Of a DNA stretch of 64,000 nt, positions 26,027-36,326 are shown in pieces (position 1 is the first letter of the stretch; every line of letters starts with the position of its first letter). Source of the stretch: Patiriisocius sp047730165 (GTDB taxonomy: Bacteria; Bacteroidota; Bacteroidia; Flavobacteriales; Flavobacteriaceae); contig NZ_CP159834.1 of the NCBI RefSeq assembly GCF_047730165.1, positions 1,240,001-1,304,000 of the forward strand. The letters are read 5' to 3'. Both the position numbers and the translations under genes were made by a program. The notes below the pieces were generated by a model. It had not been told where the DNA came from. It saw only the letters and a program-made list of their open reading frames with translations, and did no database searches.

Positions 26027-27007
26027 ATGAAAACAATACAATTTAGAGAAGCGATTTGCGAGGCGATGAGCGAAGAGATGCGCAAAGACGACACTATTTT
26101 CTTGATGGGTGAAGAGGTTGCAGAATACAACGGCGCCTATAAAGCAAGTAAAGGGATGTTAGAAGAGTTTGGCGCAAAGCGAGTGATTGATACGCCTATT
26201 GCAGAACTTGGTTTTGCTGGGATCGCTATTGGTTCTGCTATGAACGGTAACAGACCCATTGTAGAGTATATGACATTTAATTTCTCTCTAGTTGGTATTG
26301 ACCAAATTATAAACAACGCAGCAAAAATTCGCCAAATGAGTGGTGGGCAGTTTAATTGTCCTATCGTTTTTAGAGGGCCAACAGCCTCTGCTGGCCAACT
26401 AGCAGCAACGCATTCACAAGCTTTTGAAAACTGGTTTGCAAATACACCGGGACTAAAGGTAGTAATACCTTCTAATCCGGCAGATGCAAAAGGATTATTA
26501 AAGAGTGCGATTAGAGATAACGATCCCGTAATCTTTATGGAGAGTGAGCAGATGTATGGAGATAAAGGTGAAGTGCCAGAGGGAGAATACTTAATTCCAC
26601 TGGGTGTCGCAGAAATTAAAAGAAAAGGAACTGACGTTACAATTGTTTCCTTCGGAAAAATCATAAAAGAAGCCTACAAGGCTGCAGATCAATTAGCTGA
26701 AGAAGGAATTGAATGTGAGATTATAGATTTACGTACTGTGCGACCTATGGATCGTGATGCAATTTTGACTTCGGTTAAAAAAACAAATAGATTGGTAGTG
26801 CTTGAAGAGGCTTGGCCTTTTGGAAATGTTGCCACAGAAATAACGTATTTAGTTCAGAATCAAGCCTTTGATTACCTAGATGCCCCTATTGAAAAAATAA
26901 ATACAGCAGATACACCTGCACCTTATTCGCCAGAGTTATTTAAGGAATGGTTGCCTAATAGTGATGATGTAGTAAAGGCAGTGAAAAAGGTGATGTATAA
27001 AAATTAA
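26027..27007 (+). CDS. pdhB: Pyruvate dehydrogenase E1 component, beta subunit
   Basis: With the E1 alpha subunit (not in this window) it decarboxylates pyruvate with thiamine diphosphate. The start MKTIQFREAICEAMSEEMR, the GEEVAEYNGAYKASKG region and RVIDTPIAELGFAG are typical; 326 residues. It is a lone gene ended by a strong terminator. The alpha subunit and E2 must lie elsewhere, as is usual in Flavobacteriaceae. Confidence 0.94.
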   Translation: MKTIQFREAICEAMSEEMRKDDTIFLMGEEVAEYNGAYKASKGMLEEFGAKRVIDTPIAELGFAGIAIGSAMNGNRPIVEYMTFNFSLVGIDQIINNAAKIRQMSGGQFNCPIVFRGPTASAGQLAATHSQAFENWFANTPGLKVVIPSNPADAKGLLKSAIRDNDPVIFMESEQMYGDKGEVPEGEYLIPLGVAEIKRKGTDVTIVSFGKIIKEAYKAADQLAEEGIECEIIDLRTVRPMDRDAILTSVKKTNRLVVLEEAWPFGNVATEITYLVQNQAFDYLDAPIEKINTADTPAPYSPELFKEWLPNSDDVVKAVKKVMYKN

Positions 27008-27029
27008 TAAGTCCATACAATTTTAATTA

Positions 27030-27063
27030 AACCTGTCAGTTCTTAAAGACCTGACAGGTTTCT
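27030..27063 (+). terminator. Terminator of pdhB
   Basis: AACCTGTCAG/CTGACAGGTT arms around an 11-nt loop, followed by TTC TTG TTT. Confidence 0.75.
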
Positions 27064-27180
27064 TGTTTCCGCAGAAACTTTAAGAATACTTTAGGTTGTG
27101 TGTGGCAGCAAGCAGTTATTATTATGGCGTAATTTGCGCTAAATTAAAACGACCTACCGGGGAACTGTTTTTAAATGTTT

Positions 27181-29676
27181 ATGAAAAATTTTATTTTCCT
27201 AATAATTATATTAAGTGCTGCCGTTGCGTTTTCGCAAACGAAGGTGAGTGGCGTCATATTAGATGAGACTGGACTTTCGGTGCCTTTTGCAAATGTTGTT
27301 TTTAAAGATAGTAATGAGGGGACGATTAGTAATGAAGACGGGAGGTTTTACCTGCAAAGCGATACGAACTTTGATACATTAATCATCTCTTTTCTCGGGT
27401 ACGAGTCACAAGAAATTAATATTTCAGAAAAAACAACTTATAAACTAGAGATCATTCTAGTAGAAGAAGCCTCTTCCTTAGGGACGGTTCAAATCTTTTC
27501 TGGCAAGACTGATAAAAAGAATAATCCTGCCATCGATATTCTGCGAAATATTTGGGAAAATCGTCGCGATAATGGTGTTAAAAAGTTTGACCAATACACC
27601 TACGATAAATACGAAAAGCTAGAGTTTGATCTTAATACAATTGACAGCTCGCTTATTAAAAGTAAAGTGTTTAAAGGGATGGAATTCATCTTTGAACAAA
27701 TAGATACGTCTAGAATTACGGGAAACAGTTACCTGCCTATTTTTGTCAATGAAGCTTCTTCTAAGATCTATGGAGATAACAAGCTGAAGGATGAAAAAGA
27801 GACTCTTGAAGGAAATAAGAACTCGGGTTTTAGTAACAATCAGACGCTTATCGCGCTTGTAAAAGATCTTTACAGTGAGTATGACGTCTATGACAACTAT
27901 CTCAAATTTTTTGATAAATCTTTTACTAGTCCTTTATCTAGGACGGGGATTGATGTGTATAATTATGTATTACAAGACAGTGCCTACCGTGATAATAAAT
28001 GGTGTTATAATATTGTGTATTACCCGCGACGAAAAAACGAATTGACCTTTAAAGGAGATTTTTGGGTAAACGATTCTACCTGGGCAATTAAGGAAATAAA
28101 TATGCAAGCTTCAAAAAGCGCCAACTTGAACTGGGTGCGTGAAGTGTATATTGAACAGGAGTTTGACGTGCTTAATGACTCTATATTTTTAATCACAAGA
28201 GATTACTTTTTAAGTGATTTTAGCATTCGTCAAAAAGAAGAAGCACAAGGCATTTACGGAAAGCGAACTACCATTTATGATAATTACGAGTTTGACATTC
28301 CGAAGAAGAAATCATTTTATAGCAAACAAGTTGACCCGTATACATTTGAAGTGTATAATCGAGATGATGAATTCTGGGAGGAACGACGCCTAGAAAAATT
28401 AAGTAAAGATGAAAAAGGGGTGTATGCAATGCTTGACACCTTAAAAACGGTACCTAGATTTAAAATGCTCTATGATGTTGGGGCAACGCTGGTATCGCAG
28501 TACTATTTAGTAGAGCCAATTCATCTTGATATTGGACCCATATTTTCAATCTTTGGCTTTAATGAGGCAGAAGGGTTACGATTACGTTTAGGAGGTAGAA
28601 CTTATTTTGGTCAGAACGATTCTTGGCGTTTAGAGGTGTTTGGTGCCTACGGTTTTAGAGATGAGCGTTTTAAATATGGTGTTTCTGGTAAAATCTTAGT
28701 GGATAGGGCCAGTAGGCTTATTTTGTATGCCGGCAATAGAAAAGATACAGAACAGACGGGTGCAAGTTTAACGGTGAGTAATGATGTTTTAGGCAGGAAT
28801 CTAGCATCTTCCTCATTGGTATCTGTTGGAGCAAATGATAAATTAACACGTGTAAATTTAACTTCTTTAGGGGCTTCTTTGGAGCCTGCAAAGAATATGG
28901 AGATCCGGTTAAATGGAACCTATCGCACATTACAATCTGCAACCAGAACCTTCTCATTAGATTACTTTGATACCGATGGTGAAGTACAAGATGTAATACA
29001 TCAACCAGAGCTTAGTTTATCATTTAAATATACACCAGGCCGCAAAGTTTCTGGCTACGGTGTGGAGCAGACCTTAGTAAATGACTACTCGTTCCCTACC
29101 TTCTTTTTAAGTTACACCAGAGGTTTTAAGGAAGTGCTAGGGGGCGATTTTGAATATAATAAAGTACAGGCCTTATATACACAGCCTTGGAACATAGGAG
29201 GAGCTGGTCGTTTATTTTCTACTATAGAGCTAGGGACAACATTTGATCCCGTTCCTTTGGGATTACAAAGTCCTATCCCTGGTAATCAGACACTCTTCAC
29301 TATTTATAATACATTTTCACAGTTAGATTTTTACGAATTTGTGAGCGATACTTATGCTACGTTACATTTGCAACATAATTTTGGAGGTCGTATTTTTTCA
29401 CGCATCCCGTTACTACGAAAGTTAAATTTAAGAGAGATTGTAGCTTTTAGAGCTGTGTATGGTGAGATTAGTGATGAGAGCATAGCCTTAAATGGCCCTG
29501 ATGTGCAACTCTTGCGAGCACCAGAAGATGTCTACTATGAGTACTCTTTAGGAGTGGGTAATATCTTTAAGGTATTTCGGTTGGATTTTAATTTCCGCGG
29601 AAATTATCTAGACAAAACAGAAAATCCAGATGCCCGAAAGTTTGGAATCACTGGAGCGTTTTCTTTCTCTTTTTAA
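27181..29676 (+). CDS. DUF5686 outer-membrane protein with carboxypeptidase regulatory-like domain
   Basis: A secreted 831-residue protein. The signal peptide MKNFIFLIIILSAAVAFS is followed by a carboxypeptidase-D regulatory-like beta-sandwich (about 25-110; VSGVILDETGLSVPFANVV). A long DUF5686 region follows, and the C-terminus ends ITGAFSFSF, like an outer-membrane barrel. The function is unknown; such proteins are widespread in Bacteroidota envelopes. ATG 27181 gives a cleaner signal peptide than ATG 27175, two codons upstream. Confidence 0.85.
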   Translation: MKNFIFLIIILSAAVAFSQTKVSGVILDETGLSVPFANVVFKDSNEGTISNEDGRFYLQSDTNFDTLIISFLGYESQEINISEKTTYKLEIILVEEASSLGTVQIFSGKTDKKNNPAIDILRNIWENRRDNGVKKFDQYTYDKYEKLEFDLNTIDSSLIKSKVFKGMEFIFEQIDTSRITGNSYLPIFVNEASSKIYGDNKLKDEKETLEGNKNSGFSNNQTLIALVKDLYSEYDVYDNYLKFFDKSFTSPLSRTGIDVYNYVLQDSAYRDNKWCYNIVYYPRRKNELTFKGDFWVNDSTWAIKEINMQASKSANLNWVREVYIEQEFDVLNDSIFLITRDYFLSDFSIRQKEEAQGIYGKRTTIYDNYEFDIPKKKSFYSKQVDPYTFEVYNRDDEFWEERRLEKLSKDEKGVYAMLDTLKTVPRFKMLYDVGATLVSQYYLVEPIHLDIGPIFSIFGFNEAEGLRLRLGGRTYFGQNDSWRLEVFGAYGFRDERFKYGVSGKILVDRASRLILYAGNRKDTEQTGASLTVSNDVLGRNLASSSLVSVGANDKLTRVNLTSLGASLEPAKNMEIRLNGTYRTLQSATRTFSLDYFDTDGEVQDVIHQPELSLSFKYTPGRKVSGYGVEQTLVNDYSFPTFFLSYTRGFKEVLGGDFEYNKVQALYTQPWNIGGAGRLFSTIELGTTFDPVPLGLQSPIPGNQTLFTIYNTFSQLDFYEFVSDTYATLHLQHNFGGRIFSRIPLLRKLNLREIVAFRAVYGEISDESIALNGPDVQLLRAPEDVYYEYSLGVGNIFKVFRLDFNFRGNYLDKTENPDARKFGITGAFSFSF

Positions 29677-29859
29677 ACCCTTACTAAAGCCCCTTCAATG
29701 CGCTCTTCTAAGTGTAGGAGCGATAGCTATCCTTATAGTTTAATTAAACAGCCTTCTAGTTAATTTCACTACGTAAATAGCATCAATGTTTAAACTTTGT
29801 TAAAAAAAAGTGTAAACTAACAAATTGTAGTATTTTTGCACCCCAAAAAAAAGAGGACT

Positions 29860-30387
29860 ATGAGCGCAACAGCAAACAAAACATTCGATGTTTTAATCGA
29901 AATCCCAAAAGGGAGTCGTAACAAATATGAATATGACTTTGACTTACACAAAATACGTTTTGACCGTATGTTGTTTTCTTCTATGATGTACCCTGCAGAT
30001 TATGGTTTTATTCCAGAAACTTTAGCACTAGATGGAGATCCGCTTGATGTATTAGTTTTAGGAACGGAGCCTACCTTTCCTATGTGTGTGATGGAAGTGA
30101 AGCCTATAGGTGTTTTTCATATGGCAGACGAAAAAGGAAATGATGAAAAGGTAATATGTGTTCCTGTGTCAGATCCAATATGGAACTCATTAAATGATTT
30201 GAGTGATGTAAACCCTCATACGCTAAAAGAGATTGAACACTTTTTTCAAGTGTATAAAGATCTTGAGAAGAAAAGAGTAGATGTAGAAGGATGGGGTGAT
30301 GCTCAAGAAGCCTATGATATATGGCACGCATGCATAGCGCGTTATGATAATAGCGAACACAAAGCAAAAGGAAATTTCACTATTTAG
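29860..30387 (+). CDS. ppa: Inorganic pyrophosphatase (soluble, family I)
   Basis: Hydrolyses pyrophosphate in the cytoplasm. Metal-binding aspartates lie in DGDPLDVLV (D57, D59, D62), the classic family I signature. Start MSATANKTFD at 29860, 175 residues, as expected. A membrane pyrophosphatase follows immediately downstream but has its own promoter. Confidence 0.96.
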   Translation: MSATANKTFDVLIEIPKGSRNKYEYDFDLHKIRFDRMLFSSMMYPADYGFIPETLALDGDPLDVLVLGTEPTFPMCVMEVKPIGVFHMADEKGNDEKVICVPVSDPIWNSLNDLSDVNPHTLKEIEHFFQVYKDLEKKRVDVEGWGDAQEAYDIWHACIARYDNSEHKAKGNFTI

Positions 30388-30411
30388 AGATTGATTATCA
30401 ATGTATTAAAG

Positions 30412-30441
30412 ACCCTGTTAAAGCCAATTTAACAGGGTTTT
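30412..30441 (+). terminator. Terminator of ppa
   Basis: ACCCTGTTAAA/TTTAACAGGGT arms around GCCAA, then TTTATT. Confidence 0.8.
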
Positions 30442-30460
30442 ATTATTGAGCTTATTTTCA

Positions 30461-30468
30461 TACTTTTG
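30461..30468 (+). promoter_or_regulatory. -7 element of hppA promoter
   Basis: TACTTTTG followed by CGGC, the common strong form of the Bacteroidota -7 box, 28 nt before the hppA ATG and after the ppa terminator. Confidence 0.5.
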
Positions 30469-30496
30469 CGGCCTAAATTAATTAATCAAAATATTT

Positions 30497-32971
30497 ATGG
30501 AATCAATTATGATTTATATGCCAATCGTCTTGGCTTTAGTAGGTCTAGCTTATATGCTTGTCAAGAAATCTTGGGTAATGAAGCAAGATGCCGGTGACGG
30601 TAAAATGAAAGAAATTTCAGATCACATTTATGAGGGAGCGCTTGCTTTCTTAAAAGCAGAATATAGATTGCTTACCATTTTTGTAATTATTGTGAGTGTT
30701 CTACTTACCATAGTTTCTTTTGTAGTAGATACGACACACTGGTTAATTGTTATCGCTTTTATTTTTGGAGCTATATTTTCTGCATTTGCAGGAAACATTG
30801 GGATGAGAATAGCAACAAAAACAAACGTACGTACAACACAGGCAGCTCGAACAAGTTTACCTAAAGCATTAAGCGTCTCTTTTGGAGGTGGTACTGTAAT
30901 GGGGCTTGGTGTTGCAGGTCTTGCGGTATTAGGATTAACAGTATTCTTCATTTTCTTCTTCCATTTCTTTATGGGCGGAGTATGGACTAATACAATGGAT
31001 ATGACAATCGTTCTTGAAACCCTTGCTGGTTTTTCTCTAGGAGCAGAATCCATTGCTTTATTCGCACGTGTAGGTGGGGGTATTTATACCAAAGCTGCTG
31101 ATGTAGGTGCAGATTTAGTAGGTAAAGTAGAAGCAGGAATCCCGGAAGATGATCCTCGTAATCCTGCAACAATTGCAGATAACGTAGGTGATAATGTTGG
31201 TGATGTAGCTGGAATGGGTGCAGATTTATTTGGGTCTTACGTTGCAACAGTACTAGCTGCAATGGTTTTAGGTAACTACGTGATAAAAGATATGGGCGGC
31301 AATATCGCGGATGCTTTTGGCGGAATTGGACCTATCTTATTACCAATGTCTATCGCTGGTGTTGGGATTATCATTTCTATGATTGGTACTATGTTAGTTC
31401 GTATTAGCAATAATGATGCAAAAGAATCTCAAGTAATGGGAGCTTTAAACAAAGGAAATATTGCAGCCATTATAATGGTAGCCCTAGCTTGTTTTGGTTT
31501 ATGTAAGTGGATGTTGCCAGAAACGATGAAAATGGAATTCTTCGGTGAAGGGTTACAAGAAATATCTTCTATGCGTGTGTTTTACGCGACACTAGTTGGT
31601 CTTGTAGTAGGAGCTGTTATTTCTGCAGTGACGGAATACTATACTGGATTAGGTAAAAAACCTACCTTAAAAATTGTACAACAGTCATCTACTGGAGCAG
31701 GAACCAATATTATTGCTGGTCTTGCGACAGGTATGATATCTACATTCCCATCTGTATTATTATTTGCTGGAGCAATCTGGGCATCGTATGCATTTGCAGG
31801 GTTTTATGGAGTAGCACTTGCTGCATCAGCGATGATGGCAACAACAGCTATGCAATTAGCTATTGATGCTTTTGGACCTATTGCAGATAACGCTGGTGGT
31901 ATTGCAGAAATGAGTGAGCAAGATCCAATAGTACGTGAAAGAACAGACATCCTGGATGCCGTAGGAAATACAACTGCAGCAACAGGAAAAGGTTTTGCTA
32001 TCGCTTCTGCAGCACTTACATCTTTAGCATTGTTTGCTGCCTATGTAACGTTTACGGGTATTGATGGTATTAATATTTTTAAAGCGCCAGTATTGGCTAT
32101 GTTATTTGTAGGTGGAATGGTACCAGTAGTATTCTCTGCACTTGCAATGAACGCAGTAGGTAAAGCAGCGATGGAAATGGTACAAGAAGTGCGTCGTCAG
32201 TTTAGAGAAATTCCAGGAATTATGGAAGGTACAGGAAAGCCGGAATACGATAAGTGTGTGGCTATTTCTACAGAAGCGTCCCTAAGAGAAATGATGTTAC
32301 CGGGATTATTAACTATTGGTTTCCCATTAGTAATTGCATTTTTACCGATGGCTTTCGGAATGGATAATTTAGCAATCGCTGAAATGTTAGGTGGTTATAT
32401 GGCTGGTGTTACTGTAAGTGGTGTTCTTTGGGCAATCTTTCAGAACAACGCAGGTGGTGCTTGGGATAACGCAAAAAAATCTTTTGAAGCAGGTGTAGAG
32501 ATTGATGGAGAAATGACGTACAAAGGTTCTGAAGCTCACAAGGCGGCAGTTACTGGAGATACAGTAGGAGATCCATTTAAAGATACGTCTGGACCATCAA
32601 TGAACATCTTGATTAAACTTACTTGTTTAATAGGATTAGTAATCGCGCCTATCTTGGGAGGTCATTCAGATGCTTCGGAAATAGGAATGAATGAAAATAC
32701 ACAAGAAATGATGATGATTGATGCTGATGGTAATAAGACGGTATCGGACGTGACCAATGTTGATGGTAGCACTCTTGTGAGTGAAGAAATTACAAAAGAA
32801 GTTTCTGTTGAGATGACTACTGAAGGTGATGTATCTTCAGCAACCGTTACAACAGCCACAACAGAAAATGGAGTTACAGTAACAGATACTCAAGTATTCA
32901 CTGGAACAGAAGAAGAGGTTAGAGCGCAAGTAGCAGCTTTAAAAACTATGGAAGTAAAAGTTGTCAATTAA
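30497..32971 (+). CDS. hppA: Membrane-bound ion-translocating pyrophosphatase
   Basis: Pumps H+ and/or Na+ with the energy of pyrophosphate. It has many transmembrane helices. The substrate motif DNVGDNVGDVAGMGADL is at about residues 231-247. The sequence GNTTAATGKG carries Ala where K+-independent enzymes have Lys, so the enzyme should be K+-dependent. At 824 residues it is longer than the usual 650-750. After the last helix (about residue 720) a hydrophilic Thr/Glu-rich tail of about 100 residues (VSDVTNVDGSTLVSEEITKE and on) is added, of unknown role. Co-location with soluble Ppa is notable. Confidence 0.95.
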   Translation: MESIMIYMPIVLALVGLAYMLVKKSWVMKQDAGDGKMKEISDHIYEGALAFLKAEYRLLTIFVIIVSVLLTIVSFVVDTTHWLIVIAFIFGAIFSAFAGNIGMRIATKTNVRTTQAARTSLPKALSVSFGGGTVMGLGVAGLAVLGLTVFFIFFFHFFMGGVWTNTMDMTIVLETLAGFSLGAESIALFARVGGGIYTKAADVGADLVGKVEAGIPEDDPRNPATIADNVGDNVGDVAGMGADLFGSYVATVLAAMVLGNYVIKDMGGNIADAFGGIGPILLPMSIAGVGIIISMIGTMLVRISNNDAKESQVMGALNKGNIAAIIMVALACFGLCKWMLPETMKMEFFGEGLQEISSMRVFYATLVGLVVGAVISAVTEYYTGLGKKPTLKIVQQSSTGAGTNIIAGLATGMISTFPSVLLFAGAIWASYAFAGFYGVALAASAMMATTAMQLAIDAFGPIADNAGGIAEMSEQDPIVRERTDILDAVGNTTAATGKGFAIASAALTSLALFAAYVTFTGIDGINIFKAPVLAMLFVGGMVPVVFSALAMNAVGKAAMEMVQEVRRQFREIPGIMEGTGKPEYDKCVAISTEASLREMMLPGLLTIGFPLVIAFLPMAFGMDNLAIAEMLGGYMAGVTVSGVLWAIFQNNAGGAWDNAKKSFEAGVEIDGEMTYKGSEAHKAAVTGDTVGDPFKDTSGPSMNILIKLTCLIGLVIAPILGGHSDASEIGMNENTQEMMMIDADGNKTVSDVTNVDGSTLVSEEITKEVSVEMTTEGDVSSATVTTATTENGVTVTDTQVFTGTEEEVRAQVAALKTMEVKVVN

Positions 32972-33000
32972 ACTAGGGGCTAAATCCTAAAGTTATATTA

Positions 33001-33030
33001 AAGTCCTACCGCTCTGGTGGGACTTTTTTT
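33001..33030 (+). terminator. Terminator of hppA
   Basis: AAGTCCTACC/GGTGGGACTT arms around GCTCT, followed by a T run. Confidence 0.85.
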
Positions 33031-33062
33031 TATAGCGTATTTTTATAGAAACCCGATACTAT

Positions 33063-34067
33063 ATGTCCTTCTTCAGTAAAGACCCACTTCAGATTATTGC
33101 CTTCCAAAGTTATGGCACCGCAGATCATTTATACCTTCGAGGCAGAGCTATTGAAGATGAGAACATAGACCTTGAAGGAAAAGGTTTCTTCAAGCTGATC
33201 GCTAATAACTGGAAGCGTTTTGAGACAGACGAAATAAGAAATACCGAAATCACGATTAAACTTGGAGACAGTCGCGTGTTTGAAACCAAGACGGATGCTA
33301 AGGGTTATTTCAAAATTTCCGAGGAAATAGCGAACCTTCAAGAACTCACAAACTCTGAAGGCTGGTTACAGTATGAGATCTCTTATAGAAATGCGGTCAA
33401 AGGTCGAAAGATCCAGCAGGAGAATCGTTTTCTAGGGGAAATGTTGATTTCTTCAACCAGCGCATCGTATGGTGTTATTAGTGATATAGATGATACTATA
33501 TTACATACAGGCGTTGCTTCTACGATGAAGTGGCGTGTACTAACTAATACCTTTTTTAAACGAGTAGAAAAGCGCTCGCCACTAGAAGGTGCGGCAGCAC
33601 TCTATCATAAACTGCACAAAGGAACTACGGGAATTGACGCAAATCCTATTTTTTATGTGAGCCATAGCCCTTGGAATTTATACTGCTATCTAGACTGTTT
33701 TTTAACTAAAAACAGCTTCCCGAAAGGTCCCATTCTATTGAGAAACTTGCCAAATCCTTTTAAAAAGAAAGGGATAGAAGAGAAGCCTCAAAAACAAAAA
33801 GAGATTATTGACCTTTTAAAAATGTATCCAGATTTACCTTTTATATTAATAGGAGATAGTGGCGAGCACGATGCAGGTATTTATATAGAGATTGCAGAAG
33901 CTTTCCCTAATAGAATAAAAGCTATTTACCTGAGAAGTGTGAAACACGAGAAAAAAATGCGCCGCATAAAAGGACTGTTTGAAAATTATAAAACCACACC
34001 CACTTTGTTAGTTGAAACAAGCGCTGCTGCAGAAGAGCACGCTAAAGAAAATGGTTTTATTGCTTAG
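33063..34067 (+). CDS. App1-family phosphatase (DUF2183)
   Basis: A 334-residue cytoplasmic protein. The C-terminal App1/DUF2183 domain belongs to the HAD superfamily; the catalytic DxDxT is in SDIDDTILHTG at about residues 140-150. YVSHSPWNLY and LIGDSGEHDAGIY provide the later motifs. Yeast App1 is a phosphatidate phosphatase; the bacterial substrate is not known. It is convergent with ppk1. Confidence 0.9.
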   Translation: MSFFSKDPLQIIAFQSYGTADHLYLRGRAIEDENIDLEGKGFFKLIANNWKRFETDEIRNTEITIKLGDSRVFETKTDAKGYFKISEEIANLQELTNSEGWLQYEISYRNAVKGRKIQQENRFLGEMLISSTSASYGVISDIDDTILHTGVASTMKWRVLTNTFFKRVEKRSPLEGAAALYHKLHKGTTGIDANPIFYVSHSPWNLYCYLDCFLTKNSFPKGPILLRNLPNPFKKKGIEEKPQKQKEIIDLLKMYPDLPFILIGDSGEHDAGIYIEIAEAFPNRIKAIYLRSVKHEKKMRRIKGLFENYKTTPTLLVETSAAAEEHAKENGFIA

Positions 34068-34132
34068 AATTTTGAATTTGTGATTTTCTGTTTATTGTAC
34101 CGGTAGTGATTGGTATTAATACCTTTTGTATA

Positions 34133-36166
34133 TTACTGTTTAGACTTAAAGTAATCATAGGTGGCGAGTTGTGACTGAATTTTAGGATTATCATTTACCA
34201 CATATGTATTGCTTTGGTGTTTGTCAATAATGCGGGCTTTCACATTGTCCCTTAGCTGAATATTAACAAGATCCATCAAGGTCTTTTTATGATCCTCATC
34301 ATAAATAGGGGTTATTACTTCAATGCGGTGACTCAAGTTACGCGTCATCCAATCTGCAGAGCCGATGTAGATTTTTTGCGCTCCACCCGCTTTAAAAATA
34401 TACAAGCGGCCGTGTTCTAAAAATCGATCTATGACAGAGGTGATTTTTATATTTTCGCTTTGCCCTGGTATTCCCGGAACCAACGAACACATACCTCTTA
34501 TCAATAATTTTATTTTTACACCTGCATTACTTGCACGATATAATAATTTAATCATTTGCTTGTCTTGCAAACTATTCATTTTTAAAATTATTTCTGCAGG
34601 TTCATTACCTTCTGCGTATGCAATCTCATCGTTTACAAGCTCTGTAAAGCGCACTCTAGATGTAAATGGCGACACCAATAGGCGCTTTGTTTTAGGTACA
34701 ATAATAACGCGATTAAGCACCGAGAATACTTTCTTTACTTCTTTAGTGATTTTTCTATTTGCAGTCATCAAACCAAAATCTGTATATAACGAAGCTGTTT
34801 TTTCGTTAAAATTTCCAGTGGCTATATATGCATATCTTGTAGTCTCTTTACCTACTTCTCTAGTGATGCTTAAAATCTTACTGTGTACTTTAATATCTGG
34901 ATAGCTATAGATAACTTGCGCACCATTCTCTTCAAAAACCTTACCCCATTTAATATTGTTTGCTTCGTCAAAACGAGCTTTCACTTCAATAAAAACAACC
35001 ACCTTCTTTCCATTTTGAGCGGCCAAGGCGATCGCATCATTGAGACGTGATTCTTTTGCTGCGCGGTAAATGGTGATTCGTATTTTTGTGACGTACTTGT
35101 CGGAAGCGGCTTCTTCAAGTAAGCGTATAACCGGTTCAAAAGATTGATATGGATAATGGATCAATTGATCCTTCGCATCAATCGCATCAAACATAGAATC
35201 GCAATCGTGTAATACAGGATGCGGTATTGGTATTAATTCTTTGTTATTAAGCTGCTTGTCGGTAGGATTTGGGAACCCAAAAAAGTCTTTAAAGTTATGA
35301 TAACTTCCTCCCTTTATAATATCGGTTTTAGTAACGTCTAGTACTTGGTTAATTAGGTCAACGTGTCTCTTAGGCATTACGCTATCTACTAACACTCTAG
35401 TCGCTTGACCTGTTTCTCTTCTTTGTAAGGCGTCTTTAATCTTATCTTTTAGATTGCCAGAAAACTCATCTTCAATATATAATTCTGCATCCCTCGATAT
35501 TTTTATTGAGTAGTATGTAGTGTCAATTTCACCTTTAGGTGTTTGCTTTAAATTGTACTTTAAGATATCATCAATAAATGTGATGTAATGTTTCCCGTTT
35601 TGCTTCGGAAATATAAAAAATCGAGGTTCATCAGCTGGGATTTCCACTATTTCTAAAACATCATCATTCACTAATGTAGTAAGGTACAGCGCTTCATTTT
35701 TAACAAAGGCCTCGTCTTTATTGCTTTGAGAATAAGACTTTACAGTAATCTTATCTTTTAATACTTCTGTAAAGTGATTTTTAGCAACTAGTTTTTGAGT
35801 AGTGGTAAACTGCGTGTAATTAATAAGATGAATACCTTCCTTCTTGAGAGATGGAATAATTTCATCATAAAATATAGCGCCAAATTCTCGCTGCTGTTTG
35901 TCCACCTGAACCTTTAGTTCTTTAAGCACTTTGTTGGGCTTATCGATAAGGCGGTTACGGAGCGGTTTTTCAATTTCTTTTATCTGTCGAATGTCGCTAA
36001 CGCGTACTTTAAAAAACTCATCAAGATTAGAAGAAAAGATGGCTAAAAACTTGATACGTTCGTATAATAAGTTTCGTTCATCCGCCGCTTCTTGTAGCAC
36101 TCTATGATTAAATCGCAACCACGATAAATCGCGGTGGTAAAATTTATTAGTGTATAATGAAGCCAT
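34133..36166 (-). CDS. ppk1: Polyphosphate kinase 1
   Basis: Makes polyphosphate from ATP. The four PPK1 domains are in order: N (FYHRDLSWLRFNHRVL), head, and two phospholipase-D-like C domains. The histidine that becomes phosphorylated is in SYPDIKVHSKI, and the second conserved histidine is in DRFLEHGRLYIF. The 677 residues match the family. It lies near two pyrophosphatases, giving a phosphate-metabolism neighbourhood, although the genes are on different strands. Confidence 0.95.
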   Translation of the reverse strand: MASLYTNKFYHRDLSWLRFNHRVLQEAADERNLLYERIKFLAIFSSNLDEFFKVRVSDIRQIKEIEKPLRNRLIDKPNKVLKELKVQVDKQQREFGAIFYDEIIPSLKKEGIHLINYTQFTTTQKLVAKNHFTEVLKDKITVKSYSQSNKDEAFVKNEALYLTTLVNDDVLEIVEIPADEPRFFIFPKQNGKHYITFIDDILKYNLKQTPKGEIDTTYYSIKISRDAELYIEDEFSGNLKDKIKDALQRRETGQATRVLVDSVMPKRHVDLINQVLDVTKTDIIKGGSYHNFKDFFGFPNPTDKQLNNKELIPIPHPVLHDCDSMFDAIDAKDQLIHYPYQSFEPVIRLLEEAASDKYVTKIRITIYRAAKESRLNDAIALAAQNGKKVVVFIEVKARFDEANNIKWGKVFEENGAQVIYSYPDIKVHSKILSITREVGKETTRYAYIATGNFNEKTASLYTDFGLMTANRKITKEVKKVFSVLNRVIIVPKTKRLLVSPFTSRVRFTELVNDEIAYAEGNEPAEIILKMNSLQDKQMIKLLYRASNAGVKIKLLIRGMCSLVPGIPGQSENIKITSVIDRFLEHGRLYIFKAGGAQKIYIGSADWMTRNLSHRIEVITPIYDEDHKKTLMDLVNIQLRDNVKARIIDKHQSNTYVVNDNPKIQSQLATYDYFKSKQ

Positions 36167-36326
36167 GATATTTTAGCGTAAGCAGTACTGTTGTTACATA
36201 TAACAAAATACGGACTAAAACTTGATAACTTGTGTTTAGGGAATGTTAAGTTTTTGTCAATAATAAACAAAACAAGCGCGTTTTAAAAGGATGCTATCAT
36301 TGACTTTAAAATAGGTTGAGTTGTAC

